From: Caulobacter sp.
GTDB lineage: Bacteria > Pseudomonadota > Alphaproteobacteria > Caulobacterales > Caulobacteraceae
Direction of reading: 5' to 3'
Assembly (NCBI GenBank): GCA_030680355.1
Contig: JAUXVF010000029.1
Span: 124,001 to 188,000, forward strand
DNA length: 64,000 nt
The translations under genes and the position numbers were made by a program. Below are positions 9,826-17,760 of the stretch, piece by piece. The notes under the pieces are model-generated. The model was not told where the DNA came from, did no database searches, and was given only the letters and a program-made list of their open reading frames with translations. How positions within the stretch are numbered: the first letter of the stretch is position 1; each line of letters opens with the position of its first letter.

Positions 9826-9997
9826 GTCACTACTACTAGTCAACCGGCGGTCTCTGAATACCGTTCAAACGAGCCTTATACTGTCGGTAAAAGTTTAAGA
9901 CGGAGAGAATGTGCGCGGAAGAACTTCTCCGGCGCTGTGACGGAAAGCCGCACCTCTGTCGTGCATTGTCGCGCCGCACTACCGATGGGGCTTTCAG

Positions 9998-10021
9998 GGC
10001 TGCGGCGCGAGGTCCGCAGCC
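9998..10021 (-). terminator. Hairpin just downstream of accA
   Basis: GGCTGCGG and CCGCAGCC form a perfect 8-bp stem with an 8-base loop, ending 7 bases past the accA stop codon. No T-run follows on the minus strand, so it is at best a weak or factor-assisted terminator. Confidence 0.35.
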
Positions 10022-10027
10022 GCCGGA

Positions 10028-10990
10028 TCAGGCCAGGCCGTCTCGACCGATCGCGTAGAACCGTTCGGCCCGCTGGGCGCGCAAGGCCTCGCCATCCATG
10101 TTGGACAGGCTCAACAGCTCGCCCTCGACGGCGTCGCCCACGGCCTGGATCGCGGCGGCCGGATCGGAATGGGCGCCGCCAAGGGGCTCGGTGATGATGC
10201 GGTCGACGACGCCGGTCTTGATCAGGTCCTGGGCGGTGATCTTCATCTGGTCGGCCGCGTCCCGCGCGCGCGCGCCGTCGCGCCAGAGGATCGAGGCCGC
10301 GCCTTCGGGCGAGATCACCGAATAGATCGAATGCTCGAGGATCAGCACCCGGTTGGCGCCGGCCAGGGCGATGGCGCCGCCGGAGCCGCCCTCGCCGGTG
10401 ATGGTGGCGATCATCGGCACCTCAAGGGTCAGGCAGCGCTCGGTGCAGCGGGCGATGGCCTCGGCCTGGCCGCGCTCCTCGGCGCCCAGGCCCGGATAGG
10501 CGCCGGCGGTGTCGACGAAACTGATCACCGGCAGACCGAACCGCTCGGCCATGTCCATCAGCCGCACGGCCTTGCGGTAGCCCTCGGGCCTGGCCATGCC
10601 GAAATTGTGCTTGAGCCGAGTCGTAGTGTCGTGGCCCTTTTCATGGCCCATGACCACGACCGGCTGGCCACGGAACCGCCCCAGGCCGCCGATGATGGCC
10701 TGGTCGTCGGCGAACTTACGGTCGCCGCGCAGTTCGACGAACTCGTCGATCAGCCCCTCGACATAGTTGATGAAATGCGGCCGCTCCGGGTGACGGGCGA
10801 CCTGGGTTTTCTGCCAGGCGTCGAGGCCGGCGTAGGCCTGGCGGCGCAAATCATCGACCCGCGCGCGCAGCCCGACGATCTCACTCTCGAATGAGCCCGC
10901 CCCCGCGGTCTCCGACAGGTTCGACAGCTCTTCGATCTTGCCTTCGAGTTCGGCGATCGGCCGTTCAAACTCGAGATAGTGATGGACCAT
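10028..10990 (-). CDS. accA: Acetyl-CoA carboxylase carboxyltransferase subunit alpha
   Basis: AccA and AccD form the carboxyltransferase that moves CO2 from biotin-BCCP to acetyl-CoA, the first committed step of fatty-acid synthesis. The 320-residue length is normal. Family landmarks are visible: the N-terminal coiled coil with DLRRQAYAGLDAWQKTQVAR, HPERPHFINYVE, the GGLGRFRGQPVVVMGHEKG segment and the oxyanion-type ITGEGGSGGAIAL and ISPEGAASILW loops. It is monocistronic on the minus strand. A heptad repeat lies in the divergent gap before the SDR gene. Confidence 0.96.
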   Translation of the reverse strand: MVHHYLEFERPIAELEGKIEELSNLSETAGAGSFESEIVGLRARVDDLRRQAYAGLDAWQKTQVARHPERPHFINYVEGLIDEFVELRGDRKFADDQAIIGGLGRFRGQPVVVMGHEKGHDTTTRLKHNFGMARPEGYRKAVRLMDMAERFGLPVISFVDTAGAYPGLGAEERGQAEAIARCTERCLTLEVPMIATITGEGGSGGAIALAGANRVLILEHSIYSVISPEGAASILWRDGARARDAADQMKITAQDLIKTGVVDRIITEPLGGAHSDPAAAIQAVGDAVEGELLSLSNMDGEALRAQRAERFYAIGRDGLA

Positions 10991-11087
10991 GAATCGCCTG
11001 ACTTGGGCCGCGCCGGAAACGTCGCGAAACTAGAGGTTGGGATGGCGGGGGGCAAGGTTCAGGGCACGGCGGGGAGAAAGGGGCAGG

Positions 11088-11187
11088 ATTAGGGGGTAGG
11101 GACTAGGGGCTAGGGAGTGGTTCGACCGGTGGGCGCCGCCAGCGTCCCGCCATCTCTAACCCCTAGCCCCTAGTCCCTAGTCCCCAG
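11088..11187. repeat. Heptad-armed inverted repeat, copy A
   Basis: The left arm (11089-11117) and right arm (11154-11187) share a perfect 17-base complement, GGGACTAGGGGCTAGGG. Each arm is a degenerate tandem of TAGGGNN heptads. The left arm has four G-runs separated by 2-4 bases. The loop starts with GGTTCGACCGG. Copies B and C are at 12904-12995 and 54079-54160. The element sits between the divergent accA and SDR genes. Confidence 0.85.
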
Positions 11188-11254
11188 CCCTTCCCAGTTG
11201 CGCCGCCGTCGCCGCCGTGCATCCTGCGTCAAACAACTGTTTGAGGGAGACCCC

Positions 11255-12043
11255 ATGAGCAAGCTCGAAGGCCGCACGGCCGTGATCACCGGCGCGGCCA
11301 GCGGCATTGGCCGGGCCGCAGCGGTGCTGTTCGCCGAGGCCGGCGCCGCGGTGATTCTGGCCGATGTCTCCGAACAGGTCGAAGACACGCTGGCCCTGGT
11401 CATTAAGGCCGGCGGGCGCGGCGAGGCCCTGGTCGGCGACGTGGCGGATCCGACGGTCATCGACCGGGCCATCGCCGCGGCCTCGTTCGGCTACAGCTCG
11501 CCGGACATCATGTTCGCCAACGCCGGCGTCTCCGGCGGCCTGCCGGGCCTGTTCGAACTGACCCCCGAGCACTGGCACGAGGTGCTGCGCATCAACACCG
11601 TCGGCGTCTTCCTGGCCGTCCAGGCCGCCGCCCGGTTGATGGTTCCACGCGGCAAGGGCTCGATCATCTGCACCGCCAGCGTGGCCGGCCTGCGCTCAGG
11701 CGCCGGCGGCATGCCCTACAGCGCCTCAAAGGCCGGGGTGATCAGCATCGTCCAGACCGGCGCCAACCAGCTGGCCGGCACCGGCGTGCGCATCAACGCC
11801 ATCTGCCCGGGCCTGACCGAGACCGGCATGACCCAGTTCATGTTCGACCGGGCCCGCGAGCGCGGCAGCGAGGGCAAGATCGGTCAGCTCAATCCCCTCC
11901 GCCGCGGCGCCGTTCCCGAAGAGATCGCCCGGGTCGCCCTTTTCCTGGCCAGCGACGACTCCTCCTACGTCAACGGCCAGGCCATCGCCGTCGACGGCGG
12001 CCTGTCGAGCTCGCATCCGGTGGTGCCGGGGAAGATGGCTTAG
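11255..12043 (+). CDS. SDR family oxidoreductase
   Basis: This is a classical short-chain dehydrogenase of 262 residues. The cofactor motif is TGAASGIG near the N-terminus, ADVSEQ suggests an NAD-preferring acidic residue, NAG appears in FANAGVSGG, the catalytic Ser is in TASVAG, and YSASK supplies Tyr and Lys. The C-terminal AVDGGLSS is typical. ATG 11255 is preceded by GAGGGAGA. The substrate is an alcohol or ketone that cannot be named from sequence. The next gene, on the other strand, is a thioesterase, and other CoA-lipid genes follow. Confidence 0.88.
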   Translation: MSKLEGRTAVITGAASGIGRAAAVLFAEAGAAVILADVSEQVEDTLALVIKAGGRGEALVGDVADPTVIDRAIAAASFGYSSPDIMFANAGVSGGLPGLFELTPEHWHEVLRINTVGVFLAVQAAARLMVPRGKGSIICTASVAGLRSGAGGMPYSASKAGVISIVQTGANQLAGTGVRINAICPGLTETGMTQFMFDRARERGSEGKIGQLNPLRRGAVPEEIARVALFLASDDSSYVNGQAIAVDGGLSSSHPVVPGKMA

Positions 12044-12059
12044 GGGCCAGGGGCGCGCC

Positions 12060-12869
12060 CTACTCTTCCCGCACCCTGACAATCATCGACTGGCTGGCCA
12101 CGGCCATCAGTTCGCCGGTCTCCGCGAACAGGTTCATCGCCCCATGGCCGACGCCGGCGTGGACGCCGCTGATGGCGATGTCGGCCAGCACCCAGCGGGT
12201 GGGGACCAGCGACAGGACCCGCAGCGTGTTGTCGAGGCTGTTGCCGCCGGCCTGCAGGCCCAGCGCCGGGCCCAGCCCGGACGGCACATAGTCGGCGAAC
12301 ACCGCCAGCAGGCTGGCGTCGACGGCATGGTCCTCGACGGTGCGCAGCCACATCTGCATGCGGCCATCGGCGCTGGGCTCGCCCGTGCGCGTATCGATTC
12401 CATAGCGCCCGCCGTCGGTGCGCATCTCGATCCGGCGATTGAGGTTCTGGCCCTGGTCCGGCCACAGCAGGACCGGCTCGCAGTCCTCGGGCGGCGGCAG
12501 GTCCGGCATGCTCACCCATTGCTTCGTGACGCTGTCTGGCCGGGCGCCGAGGGCGGCGTTGACCGTGATGATCTCGCCCTCGCCAACGTGGCCGCTGACC
12601 CGCGCCTGGGTGGTGTATTTGCCCGCTGCGGCGATCCGGACGTCGAAATCGACGATCGACGGCGGCCGGGCGTAGGACAGATACTGCGCCGTGGCCCAGA
12701 TCACCGGCCGGCCGCAGGTCTGCTCCAGCGCCGAGATCGAGGCCGCCAGACCGATCCCGCCGTACATGAACAGATTGCCCGGCGGCCCGACACAGATCTC
12801 GGGCGTCAACGGCATGTGCCAGCGGTGCGGATTGTGCGAGGCGCGCAGGTCGAAGAAGGGGTTGGGCAT
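12060..12869 (-). CDS. Acyl-CoA thioesterase, double hot-dog (TesB-like)
   Basis: The 269-residue protein has two hot-dog units. The first contains GLAASISALEQTCGRPVIWATAQ and RPPSIVDFDVRI; the second contains GQNLNRRIEMR and a late DNTLRVL and GAMNLFAETGELMAVASQ segment. This arrangement is seen in TesB/PaaI-type acyl-CoA thioesterases. Such enzymes release free fatty acids from CoA in the cytoplasm. I start at 12869 (MPNPFFD); the longer reading would enter the upstream repeat. It converges on the SDR gene. Acyl chain preference is unknown. Confidence 0.75.
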   Translation of the reverse strand: MPNPFFDLRASHNPHRWHMPLTPEICVGPPGNLFMYGGIGLAASISALEQTCGRPVIWATAQYLSYARPPSIVDFDVRIAAAGKYTTQARVSGHVGEGEIITVNAALGARPDSVTKQWVSMPDLPPPEDCEPVLLWPDQGQNLNRRIEMRTDGGRYGIDTRTGEPSADGRMQMWLRTVEDHAVDASLLAVFADYVPSGLGPALGLQAGGNSLDNTLRVLSLVPTRWVLADIAISGVHAGVGHGAMNLFAETGELMAVASQSMIVRVREE

Positions 12870-12903
12870 GGGCGGTGGTTTAGGCTGGAGCGATAGCCGA
12901 AGG

Positions 12904-12995
12904 CTAGGGCGTAGGGCGTAGGGCGTAGTTCGACCTGCGCGCACCGCGGGCGCCGCGCCTCCCCTCTGCTACTCCCTACGCCCTACTCCCTACCC
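12904..12995. repeat. Heptad-armed inverted repeat, copy B
   Basis: The left arm (12904-12928) is three GTAGGGC-type heptads; the right arm (12968-12995) reads CCCTACGCCCTACTCCC and is its imperfect complement. The loop again begins GTTCGACC. The right arm has four C-runs, which means four G-runs on the minus strand. It fills the divergent gap between the thioesterase and the P450 gene. Confidence 0.85.
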
Positions 12996-13021
12996 AGCCC
13001 CGCCGGTGCTAGCCTCCCCCC

Positions 13022-14392
13022 ATGGACGCCCTCGCCCGCCCGATCATCCCACCCGCGCCGTTCGTGCATCCCGATGAGCTGTCGACGCCGCGGCTGGTGA
13101 TCGAGACCCTGCGCAACACGCTGGGCAACTGGTCGCAGGTGGCCTTCGACGAGGTGGTCGGCCGGCGGGTGGTGCTGGGCATCGAGAGCCTGCTGGTCAG
13201 CGATCCCGACGGCATCCGTCATGTCATGCAGACCAACATGGCCAACTATGTCCGGCCGATCGCCACGGTGCGGCCCCTGCGGCCGCTGGCCGGCGCCGGC
13301 CTGCTGCTGTCGGAGCAGCCGGAGTGGAAGCGCCAGCGGCGCATGCTGGCCCCGGCCTTCACCCCCGGCAGCGTCGAGAGCCTGCTGCCGCATTTCCAGG
13401 CCGCCGCCGAGGGTCTGGTCCGCCGGCTCGAGGGACAGACGCGGGTCAATCTGTCGGCCGCCTTTCATGACACGGCCCTCGACGCGGTGCTGCGGGCCTT
13501 GTTTTCGATCTCGGCCCTCGAGGGGCGCGGCGATCTGGCCGGCCTGGTGCGCGACTATATGGCCGGGCCCGGCCGGCCGACGATCTTCGACGGCTTCGCC
13601 CCGACCGAGGGATCCTTCGCCTTCGTCGGCGGCGCCCGGCGGCGGTTCCAGACGCGCTGGTTCGCCGCCGTCGACGCCATTATCGCCGGCCGCCGCGCCG
13701 CGTCCGCCGACCGCGACCATGGCGACCTGCTCGACCTGCTGCTGGCCGCCCGCGATCCGGAGACCGGCGCGCCGCTGTCGGACGCCGAGGTCCGCGACCA
13801 GTGCGCGACCATGCTGCTGGCCGGGTTCGAGACCACCTCGCGGGTGCTGTTCTGGTCGACCTATCTGCTCAGCCTCGATGCCGCCGAACAGACCCGCCTG
13901 CGCCAGGAGGTCGTCGCCTGTCCGCCCGACGGCGTCACGACGCTGGCGGACCTGCAGCACTGGCCGCGCCTGCGTCAGGTGCTGCTCGAGGCCATGCGTC
14001 TCTACCCGCCCGTGCCGGTGCTGATGCGTCAGGCCCTGGGCCCCGACACCGTCTGCGGCGTGGCCATCGGCAAGGGGTGTCTGGTCTGGATCAGCCCCTG
14101 GGTGCTGCACCGTCACAACCGCTTCTGGGACCAGCCGACGGCCTTCATGCCAGGTCGCTTCGCCGGCAAGCCGACGCCGTGGATCAGCGAGCCGGGCTAC
14201 ATGCCCTTCGGCGGCGGCCCGCGCATCTGCATCGGCGCCGGCTTCGCCCTGGCGGAGGCCTCGATCGTGCTGGCGACGGTGCTGGCGAAGTTCGAGATCT
14301 CGCTGGATGACGACCGGACCGTGATGCCGGTCGGCGGGGTGACGACGGCGCCGAACATCGAGCCATGGTTCAGGATCGAGAGGGTCGCCTGA
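13022..14392 (+). CDS. Cytochrome P450
   Basis: All P450 hallmarks are present in 456 residues: the oxygen-activating I-helix AGFETT at 267-272, the K-helix ExxR at 323-326 (EAMRLYP) and the haem loop PFGGGPRICIG with the thiolate ligand Cys403. There is no N-terminal membrane anchor and no fused reductase, so it is a soluble class I enzyme that needs a ferredoxin and reductase encoded elsewhere. The sequence looks more like the microsomal/CYP4-like bacterial types than CYP101. ATG 13022 has no good ribosome-binding site; a GCTAGCC element ten bases upstream may point to a leaderless transcript. The substrate is unknown. Confidence 0.92.
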   Translation: MDALARPIIPPAPFVHPDELSTPRLVIETLRNTLGNWSQVAFDEVVGRRVVLGIESLLVSDPDGIRHVMQTNMANYVRPIATVRPLRPLAGAGLLLSEQPEWKRQRRMLAPAFTPGSVESLLPHFQAAAEGLVRRLEGQTRVNLSAAFHDTALDAVLRALFSISALEGRGDLAGLVRDYMAGPGRPTIFDGFAPTEGSFAFVGGARRRFQTRWFAAVDAIIAGRRAASADRDHGDLLDLLLAARDPETGAPLSDAEVRDQCATMLLAGFETTSRVLFWSTYLLSLDAAEQTRLRQEVVACPPDGVTTLADLQHWPRLRQVLLEAMRLYPPVPVLMRQALGPDTVCGVAIGKGCLVWISPWVLHRHNRFWDQPTAFMPGRFAGKPTPWISEPGYMPFGGGPRICIGAGFALAEASIVLATVLAKFEISLDDDRTVMPVGGVTTAPNIEPWFRIERVA

Positions 14393-14395
14393 TCC

Positions 14396-15544
14396 CTATT
14401 CCGTCAGGCGTTCCGGCCGCTGCGGGATCGGCCTGGACGGGTCGATCTGGACGAGCTTCGCCCCGGTCGGCGCCAGGGCGACCTTCAGCACCTCCCAGTT
14501 GGCGTCGCCGACGAAGAGATAGATCGTTTTTCCTGCCAGTTTCCCGTTCGCCAGCCGTGGCGCGGCCGCGGTCAGCACGGCGGTCATGTTGGCTTGATCC
14601 GAAGATGCGACGACGAAATCGGCGCCGCCGCTGTCGGTCTCGCCCTCCTCCAGGACGCCGATGAAGAGGTCGAGATCTTGAGCGTAGTCCTCGTCGGACG
14701 GGCGGGAGAGAGAAAGGGGAAATGGCGGTGTGCCGTCCCAGTCCGGCGCGACCCGCCGAAAGGCTTCGAACATGTACCGCTCCCAGGCGAAGAGCTCGGT
14801 GTCCGTGTCCGCCGGCGCGACGAGCGGTCGCCTGAGCTCGGCCAGATACTCGGCACGCTCGGCGGCCTGAACCTTGGACACCTCGGCGACGGCGGCTAGC
14901 GCGGCATCCCAGGCCTTGCCGGACGGAAGCTGAACCCGCCCGGTCGCCAGGTCGATGCGGACGTCAATATAGCGGTTGTCCGCATCGTCGCCAGGCACGA
15001 CCACCTCGACGAACACGGCCGAGCCCGCGATGCGGCCGTCGCCGCGCCAGTGAATCGAGCTGACGCTGCGGGGCAGCGTCTCGACGTAGGTTTTGGGCAG
15101 GATGTCCTCAAGGCCGAGATGGCGGACGAGTGTCCCGTCGCGGCCATAGATAACCACCACGTCGTCGCCCCAGCCCATGCTGTGCCAGTTGTCGAAGGTG
15201 ACCACATAGCCGCCACCTGGTGAGACGAGCGCCTCCACCGGCGACACATCGTTGACCAGCGGGCGCACCCAGACCGTTTGCCATCCGTCGCCGACGCGGC
15301 GCTCCAGAACGCCTCGCGCGACCGTCGGCGTCCCGGACCGCTGACCCGCGGGCTCCTTGCCCTCGACTTTGTCCTGGAAGTAGCCGAGCGGCCCTGTGAT
15401 GCCACGCGGGAACACGGTGAACCGATACTGTCCATTGGACGAGGCATAGGTCTGCACCTTTGGCGGCGGCCAGCTATCGGCCGTCGCTGGCGCGTTGGCC
15501 CCCAAGGCCAGAACCATCACAAACGCCAACCAGAACCGAGTCAT
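14396..15544 (-). CDS. Secreted protein of unknown function
   Basis: The protein of about 382 residues starts with a clear signal peptide (hydrophobic AFVMVLALGANAPATA) and should be exported. I chose ATG 15544 because GGAGGGG lies seven bases upstream. The first half has several beta-rich stretches of the kind seen in propeller-like or WD-type proteins (SPGGGYVVTFDNWHSMGWGDDVVVIYGRDG). The second half is helical then alpha/beta. I recognise no catalytic motif and no named family. It converges on the P450 gene with a 3-base gap. It may be a periplasmic sensor or structural protein, but nothing in the sequence decides. Confidence 0.7.
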   Translation of the reverse strand: MTRFWLAFVMVLALGANAPATADSWPPPKVQTYASSNGQYRFTVFPRGITGPLGYFQDKVEGKEPAGQRSGTPTVARGVLERRVGDGWQTVWVRPLVNDVSPVEALVSPGGGYVVTFDNWHSMGWGDDVVVIYGRDGTLVRHLGLEDILPKTYVETLPRSVSSIHWRGDGRIAGSAVFVEVVVPGDDADNRYIDVRIDLATGRVQLPSGKAWDAALAAVAEVSKVQAAERAEYLAELRRPLVAPADTDTELFAWERYMFEAFRRVAPDWDGTPPFPLSLSRPSDEDYAQDLDLFIGVLEEGETDSGGADFVVASSDQANMTAVLTAAAPRLANGKLAGKTIYLFVGDANWEVLKVALAPTGAKLVQIDPSRPIPQRPERLTE

Positions 15545-15593
15545 TGGCATCCCCTCCACCTTCGGGCGAGCTTACCGGGATCGCGTACTCGAG

Positions 15594-16049
15594 TCAGCGC
15601 TGCGGCTTCATCCGCTCAAACGCCGTCACCACCTCAACGAAGGTCGCCGGAACCGGGACTGGCGCCTGCTCGCCTTCGGTGGCGCAGACATAGGTGCTGC
15701 GAACGTCGCAGATCAGCTCATCACCGCGAAAGGCAGCGATGCGGAACAGAAAGCTGGTGCGACCAAACCGCGCCGCGCGCACGCCAAGGATCAGCTCGTC
15801 GTCGAAACGGCCCGAGGCGCGAAAGTCCGTATTGGTGTTGACGACAAAGATGTCCGCTCCGTGCGGGAGGAGGGCTTCCGGATAAGGAAATCCCACGGCC
15901 CGCATATACTCGGTCATCGCGACGTCGGCGTAGACCAGGTAGTTGGGATTGAACACGATCCCCTGCATGTCCACGTCCGCCCACCGCACCCGCAGCGGCG
16001 TGGTGAAGGCGAAGTCGGTCAGGACAGAGGGCGGCTCGCGCTCGGCCAT
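15594..16049 (-). CDS. Acyl-CoA thioesterase, 4HBT hot-dog family
   Basis: The single hot-dog domain of 151 residues opens with RVRWADVDMQGIVFNPNYLVY, which carries the conserved Asp of the 4-hydroxybenzoyl-CoA thioesterase/YbgC type (D-x-x-G-x-V-x-x-x-x-Y). Such enzymes hydrolyse short- or aryl-acyl-CoA esters in the cytoplasm, usually as tetramers. It is upstream, in transcription order, of the unknown secreted protein with a short gap. The next gene upstream on the same strand, beyond a repeat, is a malyl-CoA lyase. Confidence 0.85.
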   Translation of the reverse strand: MAEREPPSVLTDFAFTTPLRVRWADVDMQGIVFNPNYLVYADVAMTEYMRAVGFPYPEALLPHGADIFVVNTNTDFRASGRFDDELILGVRAARFGRTSFLFRIAAFRGDELICDVRSTYVCATEGEQAPVPVPATFVEVVTAFERMKPQR

Positions 16050-16110
16050 GGGGTGACGTCTCCAGTCGGTCTTTTGGCCAGTATGTCAGTCAGACTGGCC
16101 ACCAAGCCAC

Positions 16111-16228
16111 TGTCATCCCGGCCGGAGCGCGAAGCGCGAAGAGCCGGGACCCAGATTCGGCTTCACACGCCGCCGCCGGGACTTGATCTGGGTCCCGGAT
16201 CGTCCCGTCGGGCCGTCCGGGATGACAG
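16111..16228. repeat. Intergenic inverted repeat, family 3, copy 1
   Basis: The outer arms are CTGTCATCCCGG and CCGGGATGACAG, with an inner pair CCGGGACCCAGAT / ATCTGGGTCCCGG around a short loop. A shorter copy is at 52776-52861. It fills the gap between the malyl-CoA lyase and the hot-dog gene. Confidence 0.85.
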
Positions 16229-16240
16229 TCAAATACAGCC

Positions 16241-17296
16241 TCAAAGACCGTAGAGCGTCGCGTACTCCGGATCCTTGGCGGCGATCTGTTTGGCGCAGTC
16301 GACCATCACCTTGGCCTGTTTCCAGGTGGCGTCGTCCTGCATCTTGCCGTCGAGCATGACCACGCCGGTGCCGTCGGGCATGCCTTCGAGTATGCGTTTG
16401 GCGAAGGCCACCTCGCCGGGGTCGGGGCTGAACACCCGCTTGGCGATGGCGATCTGGTTGGGATGCAGGCTCCAGGCCCCGGCGCAGCCGAGCAGGAAGG
16501 CGTTGCGGAACTGCTGCTCGCAGCCCTCGGGGTCGGAGATGTCGCCGAACGGGCCGTAGAAGGCTTTCATGCCATAGGCGGCGCAGGCGTCGACCATTTT
16601 GGCGAAGGTGTAGTGCCAGATGTCCTGCTGGGCCGACTGACGCGGGCCGCCGTCTTCGCGCGGGTCCTCGATGACCTTGTAGAAGGGGTGGCCGCCGCCG
16701 ACGCGGGTGGTCTTCATCTGCCGGCTGGCGGCCAGATCGGCCGGGCCCAGGCTGATGCCCTGCATGCGCGGGCTGGCGGCGCAGATGGCCTCGACATTGT
16801 TGACGCCCTCGGCGGTCTCGAGAATGGCGTGCAGCAGGATCGGCTTCTTCAGCCCGTGCTTGGCTTCCAGCAGGGCCAGCAGCTGGTCCATGTAGTGGAT
16901 GTCCCAGGGCCCCTCCACCTTGGGCACCATCATCACGTCCAGCCGGTCGCCGACGCCGGCGACGATGTCGTTGATGTCGTCCAGGTGCCAGGGCGAGTTG
17001 AGGCAGTTGATCCGCGTCCACAGACCCACGCCCAGGGCCGCGAAATCGGTGGCGTTGGCCATCTCGATGAAGCCGGCGCGGGCCGCGTCCTTGGCGTCGG
17101 CGGGAATGGCGTCTTCGAGATTGCCGAGCACGACATCGACGGTCGGGGCGATCTGGGGAACCTTGGCGCGGACCTTTTCGAGATGGGTCGGCACGAAGTG
17201 GATCATCCGCTCGACCTGGACCGGCAGCTCGCGCAGCGGCGCCGGCGCGCCAATGGCCAGAGGCTTGAAAAATCCGCGGGGCGTCTTCGTCGGCAT
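16241..17296 (-). CDS. mcl: Malyl-CoA/beta-methylmalyl-CoA lyase, Chloroflexus-like
   Basis: This is a CitE/HpcH-type lyase of 351 residues. It closely resembles, from memory, the long malyl-CoA lyase of Chloroflexus rather than the roughly 320-residue Rhodobacter Mcl1. Shared features are the [13 protein letters not shown] start, NLEDAIP and [10 protein letters not shown] (Mg-binding acids), [20 protein letters not shown], and a C-terminal lid with [14 protein letters not shown]. The enzyme reversibly splits malyl-CoA to acetyl-CoA and glyoxylate, and beta-methylmalyl-CoA to propionyl-CoA and glyoxylate. The start at 17296 drops an upstream 43-codon extension that looks non-coding. No other glyoxylate or ethylmalonyl-CoA gene is in the window. 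Confidence 0.82.
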   Translation of the reverse strand: MPTKTPRGFFKPLAIGAPAPLRELPVQVERMIHFVPTHLEKVRAKVPQIAPTVDVVLGNLEDAIPADAKDAARAGFIEMANATDFAALGVGLWTRINCLNSPWHLDDINDIVAGVGDRLDVMMVPKVEGPWDIHYMDQLLALLEAKHGLKKPILLHAILETAEGVNNVEAICAASPRMQGISLGPADLAASRQMKTTRVGGGHPFYKVIEDPREDGGPRQSAQQDIWHYTFAKMVDACAAYGMKAFYGPFGDISDPEGCEQQFRNAFLLGCAGAWSLHPNQIAIAKRVFSPDPGEVAFAKRILEGMPDGTGVVMLDGKMQDDATWKQAKVMVDCAKQIAAKDPEYATLYGL

Positions 17297-17394
17297 GGCC
17301 TGAATCCTGTCTTCGCTGATGCGAACGGATGTTTGAAGCCCGTGCTGCGGTGCGTCAAGGACGCAGGGCGGCGGCGCGCGGATGCGGATTGCGT

Positions 17395-17486
17395 GGTTCG
17401 ACACGCGCTGCGCGCTGCTCACCATGACTTTGCAAAATGGCAGTCATCCTGAGCAGCGGGCGAAGCCGGCGTGTCGAAGGACGCAG
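17395..17486. repeat. Intergenic inverted repeat, family 2, copy 2
   Basis: GGTTCGACACGCGCTGCGCG...CATGAC faces GTCATCCTGAGCAGCGGGCG...GTGTCGAAGGACGCAG. It is the same family as 3825-3913. It lies between the lyase start and the PhnA-like gene and ends four bases before that gene's stop codon. Confidence 0.85.
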
Positions 17487-17490
17487 GATC

Positions 17491-17706
17491 TCACGCCTTC
17501 TTGACGAACTCGGTCCGCAGAACGAGCCCCTTCACCTTGTCGACATTGGCCTCGATCTCGTCGGGGTCGCCGGTCAGGCGGATCTTCTTGACCAGGGTTC
17601 CGCGCTTGAGCGTCACCCCGCCCGAGCCCTTGACCTTGAGGTCCTTGATCAGGGTGACGTTGTCGCCGTCGCTGAGGAGGGCGCCATTGCTGTCTCGGGT
17701 GTCCAT
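17491..17706 (-). CDS. PhnA (YjdM) C-terminal domain protein
   Basis: The 71-residue protein matches the SH3-like C-terminal domain of the PhnA/YjdM family: DSNGALLSDGDNVTLIKDLK, a KRGTLVKKIRL centre and a VLRTEFVKK end. The N-terminal zinc ribbon of full-length YjdM is absent. ATG 17706 has GAGGAG nine bases upstream. The family name comes from a historical link to alkylphosphonate use; the real role of YjdM is not phosphonoacetate hydrolysis. It lies downstream of mscS and on the same strand, with no clear functional link. Confidence 0.85.
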   Translation of the reverse strand: MDTRDSNGALLSDGDNVTLIKDLKVKGSGGVTLKRGTLVKKIRLTGDPDEIEANVDKVKGLVLRTEFVKKA

Positions 17707-17760
17707 GGGACCGTCTCCTCTCGACTCATCGGGCGGACGGTCCATAGCACCTCGCGGCGC

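Noticed and set aside
11088-11187. Heptad repeats as a CRISPR array or telomere-like end
   Set aside because: Units are 7 bases without spacers and are arranged as inverted arms around one loop, in three copies inside a continuous chromosome.
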